Positions 26,568 to 36,900 of a DNA stretch of 64,000 nt are shown one piece after another. Source of the stretch: Gammaproteobacteria bacterium. GTDB taxonomy: Bacteria > Pseudomonadota > Gammaproteobacteria > Pseudomonadales > UBA5518. The stretch covers positions 434,001-498,000 of the forward strand of contig JADKDK010000006.1 of assembly GCA_016718385.1 (NCBI GenBank), given 5' to 3'. Under the pieces are notes generated by a model. The model was not told the origin of the DNA. It made no database searches and saw only the letters and a program-made list of their open reading frames with translations. Both the position numbers and the translations under genes were made by a program. The number at the start of each line of letters is the position of its first letter. The first letter of the stretch is position 1.

Positions 26568-27547
26568 GGGAGGCCGTCCTGGCCGGGAGCGGTCGGCGCG
26601 CTCGCGTCAGCTCGCGGCGTCGCCCCCGGCATACCGGCGTCCACCGCCTCCTGCGCGGTCCCGGACGGCGCGACTCCGGAAGACGCGGCGTCAGCGCTCG
26701 CCTCGCCCTCGGTGACGACCAGCACGTGGCGGCTGCGATCGAGCTGTGCACTGGGACGCGCCACCACCACCGCGAACGGTTTGCCGGGATCGTTGGTGAC
26801 CGACTCGACCACTCCGACCGGATAGCCTCCCGGAAACCGCTGCCCCAGCCCGGAGCTGACCAGGAGATCCCCGGGGCGCACGTCCATCGTCGAGGCGACA
26901 TGGTTGACGTCGAGGACATCGATACGACCCTCTCCCTCGACCATCACCCGGACGCCGTTGCGTACCACCTGCGCCGGCAACGCGTGCATGGAATCGGTGA
27001 CGAGCAGCACGCGGCTGCTGAAACGGCTGACCTCGATGATCTGTCCGAACAAGCCGTAGGCATCGATCACCGCCTGTCCCTGCGCGAGGCCGTGGGCAGT
27101 GCCCTTGTCGATCACCACGGTCTGGCTGGACATGTCGGGCGAGACGCCGATGATCTCGGCAACGAGTACGCGCTCGTCGAGCAACGCCGTGGAATTCAGC
27201 AACTCGCGCAGGCGCACGTTCTCCGCCGCGAGCGCGGCGAGACGCTGGGTACTGGCGCGCAGCACGAGCGCCTCGGCCCGCAGCACGCGGTTCTCCTCGA
27301 TCAGGGTGTCGCGGGAAACGAACACTTCCTGCACCCATCCGAACAGTCGGCCGGGCAACGTGGTGACCCAGTAGAAAGGCACGGCAGCGTCGGCGAACGC
27401 GACGCGCGCCGGCGCTAGCGCGCCAAAGCGCCAGTCCGCGAGTATCAGCAGCACGGACGCGAGCACCAGCGCCGCAACACGCGCGCTTATCGACGGTCCG
27501 CTGCGGAATATGGGCTTGATCGCGTTTCTCCCCGTCACCACCGGCAA
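26564..27547 (-). CDS. mreC: Rod-shape determining protein MreC
   Basis: Bitopic elongasome protein that activates PBP2/RodA. One N-terminal membrane helix (about 22-40), a coiled coil (about 78-115, LIEENRVLRAEALVL), and the paired beta-barrel domain (VSPDMSSQTVVIDKG, AYGLFGQIIEV, PGDLLVSSGLG) are present. The C-terminal 50 residues are low-complexity Ala/Pro. Length 327. The start at 27547 is accepted; a GTG two codons later is possible. Confidence 0.95.
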   Translation of the reverse strand: MPVVTGRNAIKPIFRSGPSISARVAALVLASVLLILADWRFGALAPARVAFADAAVPFYWVTTLPGRLFGWVQEVFVSRDTLIEENRVLRAEALVLRASTQRLAALAAENVRLRELLNSTALLDERVLVAEIIGVSPDMSSQTVVIDKGTAHGLAQGQAVIDAYGLFGQIIEVSRFSSRVLLVTDSMHALPAQVVRNGVRVMVEGEGRIDVLDVNHVASTMDVRPGDLLVSSGLGQRFPGGYPVGVVESVTNDPGKPFAVVVARPSAQLDRSRHVLVVTEGEASADAASSGVAPSGTAQEAVDAGMPGATPRADASAPTAPGQDGLP

Positions 27548-27606
27548 TGCCCGGATCCGGCCCGGCCCGGCCGGGTCGGTCGCCGGGCCTGCTCACGCCA
27601 CGCGGC

Positions 27607-28644
27607 TCACTCCGACGACAGCAATTCCAGGCGATGGCGATCCATCATCTCGAGCGCCTTGCCGCCGCCGCGGGCCACGCAGGTCAGCGGATCGTCGGCG
27701 ACCACGACCGGCAGGCCGGTTTCGCGCGCGATCAGGCGGTCGATGTCGCGCAGCAGCGCACCGCCGCCGGTCAGCACGATGCCGCTCTCGGCGATGTCCG
27801 ATGCCAGTTCGGGCGGTGACTGCTCCAGCGCGCCCTTCACGGCCTGCACGATGATGTTCAGCGGCTCCTGCAGCGCCTCGAGTATCTCGTCGCTGGTCAG
27901 CGTGAACGAGCGTGGCACGCCCTCGGCAAGGTTGCGCCCGCGCACGTCGATCTCGCGGATTTCGCCGCCGGCCATGGCGCAGCCGATCTCCTCCTTGATG
28001 CGCTCGGCCGTCGCATCGCCGATCAGGCTGCCGAAGGTGCGCCGCACATAGGTCACGATGGCCTCGTCGAAGCGGTCGCCGCCGATGCGCACCGAGTCAG
28101 AGTACACCACGCCGTTGAGCGACAGGATCGCGATCTCCGTGGTGCCGCCACCGATGTCGACGACCATCGAACCGCTGGCCTCCTCGACCGAGAGCCCGGC
28201 GCCGATCGCCGCCGCCATCGGCTCCTCGATCAGGCGCACGTCGCGCGCCCCGGCGCCATATGCCGACTCGCGGATGGCGCGACGCTCGACCTGGGTGGAT
28301 TTGCAGGGCACGCACACCAGCACGCGCGGGCTGGGGCGGATGAAGCTGTGCTGGTGCGCCTTGGCGATGAAGTGCTGCAGCATCTTCTCGGTGACCTGGA
28401 AGTCGGCGATCACCCCGTCCTTCAGGGGGCGGATCGCGGTGATGTTGCCCGGCGTGCGGCCCAGCATGCGCTTGGCCTCGATTCCCACCGCCTCGATCGT
28501 CTTCTGGCCGTTGTGGACCCGGATCGCGACCACCGAGGGCTCGTCCAGCACGATGCCCTGGTCGCGCACGTAGATCAGCGTGTTGGCGGTTCCCAGGTCG
28601 ATCGACAGGTCATTGGAGAAAAGACCGCGGATTCTCTTGAACAT
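27607..28644 (-). CDS. mreB: Rod-shape determining actin homologue MreB
   Basis: Bacterial actin that guides lateral wall synthesis. The 345 residues carry the actin phosphate and adenosine motifs SIDLGTANTLIYV, VVDIGGGTTEIAIL and VLTGGGALLRDIDRLI. It is the first gene of mreBCD-maf-rng-yhdP; the 59-base gap to mreC holds no clear terminator. Implies a rod-shaped cell. Confidence 0.98.
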   Translation of the reverse strand: MFKRIRGLFSNDLSIDLGTANTLIYVRDQGIVLDEPSVVAIRVHNGQKTIEAVGIEAKRMLGRTPGNITAIRPLKDGVIADFQVTEKMLQHFIAKAHQHSFIRPSPRVLVCVPCKSTQVERRAIRESAYGAGARDVRLIEEPMAAAIGAGLSVEEASGSMVVDIGGGTTEIAILSLNGVVYSDSVRIGGDRFDEAIVTYVRRTFGSLIGDATAERIKEEIGCAMAGGEIREIDVRGRNLAEGVPRSFTLTSDEILEALQEPLNIIVQAVKGALEQSPPELASDIAESGIVLTGGGALLRDIDRLIARETGLPVVVADDPLTCVARGGGKALEMMDRHRLELLSSE

Positions 28645-28951
28645 ACTACGTGTCTAAACCTCGGATGGTGCAACGCCCGTGCGTACCGGGTGCCGGCGGT
28701 TGTGCCGGGCCACGGCCCGGGTCGCGGCGCAACATGCGAACCCGGCAGGCTGGAAGTGCCGGCGCAGGCAGGCACGGTTTCAAACCGGTCAATCTAACAA
28801 CCGTGCGTATTCTGGGCAAGGCTGGAATGTGCTAAGTTTACGCCCCCTGACGCCCCGGCGGCGAATGAATTTTCAGGGTAATCCACCCGGCAACACGCGC
28901 CAGCTGACAGGGCCCGCCGCCCTGGCAGCTTCCGTATTTGGACGATTGCAG
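28645..28951. other. Divergent intergenic region mreB/gatC
   Basis: No gene is supported in this 307-base gap. It should hold promoters for mreBCD (minus) and gatCAB (plus). On the minus strand TTGCCC and TTAGAT are 16 bases apart near 28796-28823; on the plus strand a TAAGTT follows TGTGC near 28829-28840. Both are weak matches. No convincing tRNA-dependent leader or riboswitch fold was seen. Confidence 0.35.
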
Positions 28952-29239
28952 ATGTCGATCAGTGAACAGGACATGGCCCGCGTCGCCGAACTGGCGCGCA
29001 TCCGCCTCGACGACGTCACCGTGGCCGACGTCACCCGCCGCATCCGGGACATCCTCGCGATGATCGACCAGATGCAGGCCGTGAACACCGACCACGTGCA
29101 GCCGATGGCCAACCCGCTGGACGCCACCCAGCGCCTGCGCGACGACGAGATCACCGAGCCCGACCAGCGCGAGCGCTTCCTCGCGATCGCACCGGCAACC
29201 GAGGACGGTCTCTATCTCGTGCCGCGGGTCATCGAGTAG
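28952..29239 (+). CDS. gatC: Asp/Glu-tRNA amidotransferase subunit C
   Basis: Small subunit that stabilises GatA-GatB. The 95 residues begin MSISEQDMARVAELARIRL and end with DGLYLVPRVIE, both family hallmarks. The ATG at 28952 is preferred over an upstream in-frame ATG, whose extra residues do not match the family. Presence of GatCAB implies that Gln-tRNA and/or Asn-tRNA are made by transamidation in this organism. Confidence 0.95.
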   Translation: MSISEQDMARVAELARIRLDDVTVADVTRRIRDILAMIDQMQAVNTDHVQPMANPLDATQRLRDDEITEPDQRERFLAIAPATEDGLYLVPRVIE

Positions 29240-29283
29240 CACGCCCGCACCGCGCGCCCCAGAACGCCCAGGAAACGTCCCGC

Positions 29284-30738
29284 ATGCACGACCTCTCCCT
29301 TCACGCCATCCGCGACGCACTCGCGCGCCGGGAATTCTCCTCGGCGGAGATCACCGCGCACTTCCTCGCCCGCATCGCCCGGCTGAACCCGGCCCTGAAC
29401 GCCTACATCACGGTGGATCCCGAGGCCGCGCTGGCCGCCGCGCGGCGCGCCGACGAACTGCGCGCCCGCGGCGAGGGCGGCCCGCTCTGCGGCGTCCCGA
29501 TCGCGCACAAGGACATCTTCTGCACCAACGGCATGCGCACGTCCTGTGGCTCGCGCATGCTGGACAGCTTCGTCCCGCCCTACGACGCCACGGTCGTCGA
29601 GCGCCTCGCCGCCGCGGGCTGCGTCACGCTGGGCAAGACCAACATGGACGAGTTCGCGATGGGCTCGTCGAACGAGACCAGCTACTACGGTCCGGTGCGC
29701 AACCCGTGGGACCTGGAGCGCGTGCCGGGCGGGTCCTCGGGTGGCTCCGCCGCCGCGGTCGCCGCGAGGCTCGCGCCGGTCGCCACCGCCACCGACACCG
29801 GCGGCTCGATCCGCCAGCCCGCGGCGCTGTGCGGCCTCACCGGGCTGAAGCCCACCTACGGCCGCGTCTCGCGCCACGGCATGATCGCCTTCGCCTCGAG
29901 CCTGGACCAGGGCGGCCCCATGGCCCGTAGCGCCGCCGACGCCGCGCTGCTGCTGAACCACATGGCGGGTTTCGATGCGCGTGACTCCACCAGCATCGAC
30001 ACCGCGGTGCCCGACTACGGCGCGGAGCTGGACGCGGACCTGCGCGGTTTGCGCATCGGCCTGCCGCGGGAATACTTCGGCGAGGGACTGAACCCGGGGA
30101 CCGAGCGCGTGGTGCGCGCGGGGCTGGCCGAGCTCGAGCGCCTGGGCGCGACGCTGCACGAGATCAGCCTGCCGCACTCGCCGCTGTCGGTGCCGGCGTA
30201 CTACGTGATCGCGCCGGCGGAATGCTCGACCAACCTTTCGCGCTATGACGGCGTGCGGTACGGCTACCGCTGCCGGGATCCGCTCGACCTGCAGGACATG
30301 TACGCGCGCAGCCGCGCCGAGGCCTTCGGCGACGAGGTCAAGCGGCGCATCCTGGTCGGCACCTACGCCCTGTCGGCGGGCTACTACGACGCCTACTACC
30401 GCAAGGCACAGAAGATCCGTCGCCTGATCGCCGAGGACTTCCGCGCCGCCTTTCGCGAGGTCGATGTGATCGCGAGCCCCGCCTCGCCCTCGCCCGCGTT
30501 CCGCTTCGGCGAGAAGAGCGCGGACCCGATCACGATGTACCTCGAGGACATCTACACGATCGCGGCCAACCTGGCCGGTGTGCCGGCGCTGTCGATGCCG
30601 GGCGGACTGATCGACGGCCTGCCGGTGGGCATCCAGCTGATCGGCAACCATTTGCAGGAAGCGCGCCTGCTCAACGTCGCGCACCGCTTCCAGCAAGCCA
30701 CCGACTGGCACCTGCGCCAGCCGGCGGGCATCGCCTGA
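29284..30738 (+). CDS. gatA: Asp/Glu-tRNA amidotransferase subunit A
   Basis: Glutaminase subunit that frees ammonia from glutamine or asparagine for the GatB active site. It is an amidase-signature enzyme with a complete Lys76 (AHKDIF), Ser151 and Ser175 triad in GGSSGGSAAAVA and TDTGGSIRQPA. Length 484 is normal. It is 44 bases after gatC and 20 before gatB. Confidence 0.98.
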   Translation: MHDLSLHAIRDALARREFSSAEITAHFLARIARLNPALNAYITVDPEAALAAARRADELRARGEGGPLCGVPIAHKDIFCTNGMRTSCGSRMLDSFVPPYDATVVERLAAAGCVTLGKTNMDEFAMGSSNETSYYGPVRNPWDLERVPGGSSGGSAAAVAARLAPVATATDTGGSIRQPAALCGLTGLKPTYGRVSRHGMIAFASSLDQGGPMARSAADAALLLNHMAGFDARDSTSIDTAVPDYGAELDADLRGLRIGLPREYFGEGLNPGTERVVRAGLAELERLGATLHEISLPHSPLSVPAYYVIAPAECSTNLSRYDGVRYGYRCRDPLDLQDMYARSRAEAFGDEVKRRILVGTYALSAGYYDAYYRKAQKIRRLIAEDFRAAFREVDVIASPASPSPAFRFGEKSADPITMYLEDIYTIAANLAGVPALSMPGGLIDGLPVGIQLIGNHLQEARLLNVAHRFQQATDWHLRQPAGIA

Positions 30739-30758
30739 ACACGAGCCGGGGAACGCAC

Positions 30759-32207
<1,449 letters not shown>

Positions 32208-32211
32208 GCTG

Positions 32212-32499
32212 ATGCAGCGCAAGGACAAGCAGAAAATCGTCGACGAGGTCTGGACCGCGGAACGCATCCGCAGCTTCCTCGACCTGCAGCCGCCGGCGGG
32301 CATGGACGCCGACTTCCACCGCCTGCAGCGCGCCTACCAGAGCATGCGCGCCGAGGATTTCGCGGATTTCGTCACGATGTTCGTGGCCGCGGGCGGGCGC
32401 CTCGACGCGCGCGGCCCGGAGCAGCAGACGCTGCTGGATGAACTGGAGCGACACCGCCACGGCGCGGCGTTCGCGGAGATCCTGCGCGCGGCAGGGTGA
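32212..32499 (+). CDS. PA4642-family small protein of unknown function
   Basis: A 95-residue acidic protein resembling Pseudomonas PA4642-type hypotheticals: KDKQKIVDEVWTAERIRSFL, then DFHRLQRAYQSMRAEDFADFV and HRHGAAFAEIL near the end. No catalytic motif or signal peptide is visible. It starts four bases after gatB and is probably co-expressed with it. Function unknown. The repeat cluster begins two bases after its stop. Confidence 0.75.
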   Translation: MQRKDKQKIVDEVWTAERIRSFLDLQPPAGMDADFHRLQRAYQSMRAEDFADFVTMFVAAGGRLDARGPEQQTLLDELERHRHGAAFAEILRAAG

Positions 32500-32501
32500 A
32501 C

Positions 32502-32683
32502 CCTTGTGGTGTAGGTTGGCATTCATGCCGACGGATGCTCGGGAGATAGGCGGCGGATTCGGCTGCGCCGGATCCTTGTGGTGTAGGTCGGCATTCATGC
32601 CGACGGGTGCCTGGGCGACAGGCGGCGGATTCGGCTGCGCCGAATCCTTGTCGGGCTGACGCCCGACCTACGGCCCGACCTAC
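32502..32683. repeat. GTAG-headed palindromic repeat cluster with a 72-bp tandem duplication
   Basis: Two 72-base copies (32502-32573 and 32574-32645, differing at a handful of positions) each contain a GTAG head, a TCGGCATTCATGCCGA palindrome and a GATTCGGCTGCGCCG(A/G)ATC palindrome. A third partial unit holds TCGGGCTGACGCCCGA and two inverted CTAC ends. This is the architecture of REP/BIME elements, whose heads are GTAG. The rightmost CTAC supplies the TAG stop of the minus-strand helicase. No transposase (RAYT) gene is in the window. Confidence 0.8.
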
Positions 32684-33896
32684 GGGCGGCGCTTCGGGGC
32701 GACCAGCATCCCGGGCTCGGGGTGCACGCAGGGCAGCTTCTGCCCCAGCAGCTTCTCGATTTCCGGCAACAGGAAGGCGTCGTCCTCGCAGGCGAAGCTG
32801 ATCGAGGTGCCGCTGGCGCCCGCACGACCGGTGCGGCCGATGCGGTGCACGTAGTCGTCCGGATCCTCGGGCAGCGTGAAGTTCACCACGTGCGTGACGC
32901 CCTCGACGTGGATGCCGCGGCCGGCCACGTCGGTGGCCACCAGCACGCGGTAGTGCCCTCGCGAAAGGCTTCCAGCGTCTTGACGCGCTTGTGCTGCGGC
33001 ACTTCGCCGGAAAGGATGCCGCAGCTGATACCCGCGCGCTCCAGCCGCTCGTGCAGGCGTCGCACCTGGTCGCGACGATTGGCGAAGATCATCACGCTGG
33101 CGGCCTCGGGCTGCTGCAGCAGGTTCAGCAGCAGGTCGAGCTTGCGATCGGCCTCGACCAGGTAAACGATCTGGTCGATGTCCTTCGATGCCACGCTCTG
33201 GGCGTCGATCTCGACGCGCACGGGATCGTGGGTCCATTCGCCCGACAGCCGCACCACCTCCTCGGTGAAGGTCGCGGAGAAGAACATCGTCTGGCGATGC
33301 GACTTCGGCGGCGTCTGGCGCACGATGCGCCGCACCTGCGGGATGAAGCCCATGTCGAGCATGCGGTCGGCTTCGTCGATCACCAGCATCTCGATGCGGT
33401 CGAGGTGGATCTGGCGCTGGCTGTGAAAATCCATCAGCCGCCCGGGCGTGGCAACCAGGATGTCTACCAGCTTGCGCTCGAGCTGCTGGCGCTGGCGGTC
33501 GTAATCGACGCCGCCGATCAGCGTCACGATATGCAGACCGGCATGGGCCGCCAGCTCCTCGGCATCCTTGCCGATCTGCAGCACCAGCTCGCGGGTGGGC
33601 GCGATCACCAGCGCACGCGGCTCGCCGATGTAGCGCGGCTCATCCGGCGGATTGCGCAGCAGGTCGGCCATGATGGTCAACAGGAAGGCCGCCGTCTTGC
33701 CGGTGCCGGTCTGCGCCTTGCCGATGCAGTCGTGGCCGAGCAGCGTATAGGGCAGCACTTCCTGCTGGATCGGCGTGCAGCGCTCGAAGCCCAGATCGGC
33801 CACGGCACGCAGCAGCGGCTCGGGGAGTCCGAGTTCGCGGAACGTCACGGTGGGGCGAGGCGCTGCCTCCCCGGCGGCGTCGGTCTGATCCTGCAT
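32680..33896 (-). pseudogene. rhlB: DEAD-box RNA helicase RhlB, single-base frameshift
   Basis: ATP-dependent RNA helicase; RhlB joins the RNA degradosome in Pseudomonas and E. coli. It has the Q motif CTPIQ, motif I AQTGTGKT, Ia APTRELV, Ib ATPGR, II DEAD (VIDEADRMLDMGF), III SAT, IV region IFANRRDQVRR, V VLVATDVAGRGIH and VI HRIGRTGRAG. The frame breaks around 32953-32958 between LEAFREG and HYRVLVATD: one base is missing, and restoring it gives 405 residues of continuous RhlB-like sequence. Either a true disruption or a sequence error; all motifs are otherwise intact, which favours error or a very recent mutation. Stop TAG lies in the REP head. Confidence 0.85.
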
Positions 33897-34090
33897 TCGG
33901 CGTGTCCATTGGCAATCGAGCAAGCCCGGGAGCTTAACGGCTGGCCGCGGCACCCGCAATTGCAGGCCGGGCGCGATCCTCCTTATTACCGCTGGCGGCC
34001 TGCGCCGCATGGCAATAGAATCCCGTGCAGCCCGGCTCGCAACCCGGGCAGCGACGATCACCTGCGGGAGACTGCAAGGCTGCACGACAC

Positions 34091-36900
34091 ATGACGCTCG
34101 TTCCCGCACGCCACGTGCCGCGCGTACTGCTCGCCTGTGATGATCCGCTGGAATCGCAGTTGCTGCGCAGCCTGCTGCGCGCGCTCCCCGGACCCCGTCC
34201 CGAGGTCATGGTCGCCGAGCCCGACACCCCGGGGTGGACGGCGGCGGTGGCCGCCGCCGACTGCTGCTTCATTTCCTTCTCCGGCCCCCTGCCGCTGGCG
34301 CAGCTGCTGGCGCGCCTGCGCGCCGCCGCGCCGCGCCTGCGGGTGATCGGGGTGCTGAGCGCACCGTCGCGCTTCGGGGACCGCGCGGAGCTGGTGCAGG
34401 CGCTGCGCGCCGGGTTGTCCGACGCGGTCGTGCTGGAAGAGCTGTCGGCAACGGCACTGGCCGCGCTGGTGCACGGCGCGAGCGCACGCCCGGCGGCCGA
34501 TACCCAAGCGCCCGCGACCGTAGCGCCCCCGCCATGCCGGTGCCGGCGGTCGAGCCGCCGCGCCCGGCCGCCGGCGCCGCGCTCGCCGGCAGCTGGCGCA
34601 TCGCGCTGGCCGAGCAGCGGGCGAGCTTCGATGAGGGCACGCTGCAACGGCTGGGCTATGCACCGGCGGAAGTCGGCAGCGGCCTCGGGGACTGGAAATC
34701 CCTGATCCACGCCGACGATATCGACCGCCTCGTGGGCGAGGTGCACGGCGTGCTGAACGGCTCGGCACCGCCGCACCCCCTGACCTACCGGCTGCGCGCG
34801 CGCGACGGCAGCTGGTTGCCCGTGGTTTGCGACGACATCGCCGTGGAACTCGACGAACTCGGCTCGCCGCGCGCCATCAGCGGCCGCTTCTACCAGAGCG
34901 GCGCCGCGGATGGCCGGTCGGTCGCAGCGGATACCGCTCCCGCTGGCGCGTCGCCACACGTCACACCGCTCGCAGCCGTCACAGCCGATCCCGGAGAGGA
35001 TGCCCCTGGCGGGTTGCTCGCGCAGCTCGACACCGCGGTGCTGCGCCTGCAGCGCGACAGTGCCGGCGCATTCCGGGTGGCATGGTGCAACGCGGCTGCC
35101 GGCGCCCTCGAGCACCGTGCGCCCGGGGAGCTCATCGGATTGCGCCCCCCCGAGTTCAGCCCGCCGTTCGACGGTTTCGACCTCGAGGAGGCGTTGGGGC
35201 GCGTGCACCAGACCGGCATCGCCGAGGTGCGCGAGGCGATGGCGCTGGACCGCGGCGAGCAGCCGCACTGGCGCAGCTATCGCATCGGGCGGCTGGCCGC
35301 GGGAGATGTGCTGGTCGAGGCGGCGGACGTCAGCGAGGCGGTAGGCGCGCGCGTCTCGCGCCGCGTGCAGGACGAGATGGCGCAGTACATCGTGCGGGCG
35401 TTCCCGCTCACGGCGCTGCTCGTGGACGAACAGGGACGCGTGGTGCAGGGCATCGCGGCCGCGGGCGGCGTGCTCGGCGAGGACGCGGCGAGCCTCGAGA
35501 ACCGCACGCTAGCCGAACTGTTCGGCGCGCAAGCCGGTGCGGAATGCCGCCTGCAGATCCAGAAGACCCTGAATACCGGCCGCATTGCGAGCGCGGTGTA
35601 TGCCGTGGACGGCGCCACGGGCAAGCAATGGCTCGAATGCCGCTCGGCGGCGCTGCGCGGCCGGCCCGGGATGCCGCAACGCGCGCTGCTGATCGTGAAG
35701 GACGACACCGAGCAGGTGCGCGAGCTCACGGAGGCACGCCTGGCGCGCGACCAGGTGCGCGCCGCGATCCACCGCGTGCCGGTGCCGCTGTTCCTGAAGG
35801 ACATCGAGGGCCGATACCTCGCGATCAACCCCGCCTTCGGCGAACTGTTCGGCGTCGAGGAAGGCATGCTGCTCGGCAAGACCGATCTCGAGGTCTTCCC
35901 GGACGAGCTCGCGATGGAACTGCACGAGGCCGACCGCCGATTGATCGCCGGCGGCAGTTCCTCGCTGGAACTGCGCACCGTCGGCCAGGGCGCGTCGCGC
36001 GGCGAACACTACTGCTTCGGGTTCCCGGTCGGTACGCCGGGGCGGCCGGCGACCGGCACCGGCGGCATCCTGATCGCCACACGCGACCTGCCGCGCCCGC
36101 GCCAGCACGATGCCGCCGCGGCGGCGCCGCCCGAGGCCCCCGCCAGCGACGCCGAGGATGACATCGCGGGTGTGGCCGCCTCCGTGGTCGGGCGCGTCGA
36201 GCAGGTGCTTGCAGAGGCCGGCGACTACGCCGGGATCCTGCGCCGGCTGGAACAGCTGGCCGAGACCACGATGCACGCACAGGCGCTGATCCACGAGGTT
36301 GCGGGACAGGCCGAAGCGAGCTCGCCGCAGCCGCCGATCGCGCTGGCCCCGCTGGCGCAGAACATCATCGAGCTCGAACGCGTCCTGCTGCCGGCCTCGG
36401 TGCGCCTCGACAACGACATCACCGACGCCCTGCCCCCGGCGCACTGCGACCCGGTCGTGTTCCACCAGCTGCTGCTGCGCGGCATCCGCCACGCCCGTCG
36501 CGGGCTCGGGCACGACGGGCGACTCGGCATCCGCCTGCGCCCGGCCGAGGCCGGCCGGCGCGCCTGCATCTCGTGCCGCGAAGGTTTCGAGGGCACCTAC
36601 ATCGAGCTGGTGATCGAGGACAGCGGTTCGCGGCTCAGCGAACAGCAGATCCGCGGACTCACCGCGGCCCCGGCTCGTGACGCGGCTGGGGGTAGCGCGC
36701 TCGATGACCTCGCGCAAATCCATGCGCTGGTGCACGGCCAGGGCGGTCACCTGCAGATACGCCAGGCTGAACCCGCCGGCACCAGCCTGCACGTCTATTT
36801 GCGCGCGGCGACGCCGGAGCAGATCGAGGATCGCGCGGCCAGGGCTCGCTCCACCGTGACGCGCTTCCCGTTCATCCGACTGCGCGAACCGCGCGAGTAA
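34091..36900 (+). pseudogene. Multi-PAS protein with receiver-like N-terminus and degenerate histidine-kinase-like C-terminus, frameshifted
   Basis: Single gene split by one missing C in the CCCCC run at 34526-34530; adding it gives 936 residues. From the N-terminus: a receiver-like fold (about 12-135) that keeps an acidic DD pair but has FSG where the phospho-Asp should be and Glu where the conserved Lys should be; a PAS fold (LGYAPAEVGSG...ADDIDRL); a second and third PAS-like segment; a fourth PAS (VPLFLKDIEGRYLAINPAFGELFG); then a helical region and a HATPase-like domain whose N-box lacks Asn (LLRGIRHARR) and whose G boxes are eroded (EDSGSRLSEQQ). Probably a non-catalytic signalling scaffold. 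No membrane segment. It was not recognised as any named protein. Confidence 0.6.

Noticed and set aside
28645..28951. T-box or riboswitch leader for gatCAB
   Set aside because: No specifier stem, T-box sequence or known aptamer core could be seen.
34534..36900. Starting the PAS protein at the ATG at 34534 as a separate gene
   Set aside because: No ribosome site precedes it and the receiver-like frame ends in nonsense exactly there; a one-base break in a C run explains both better.
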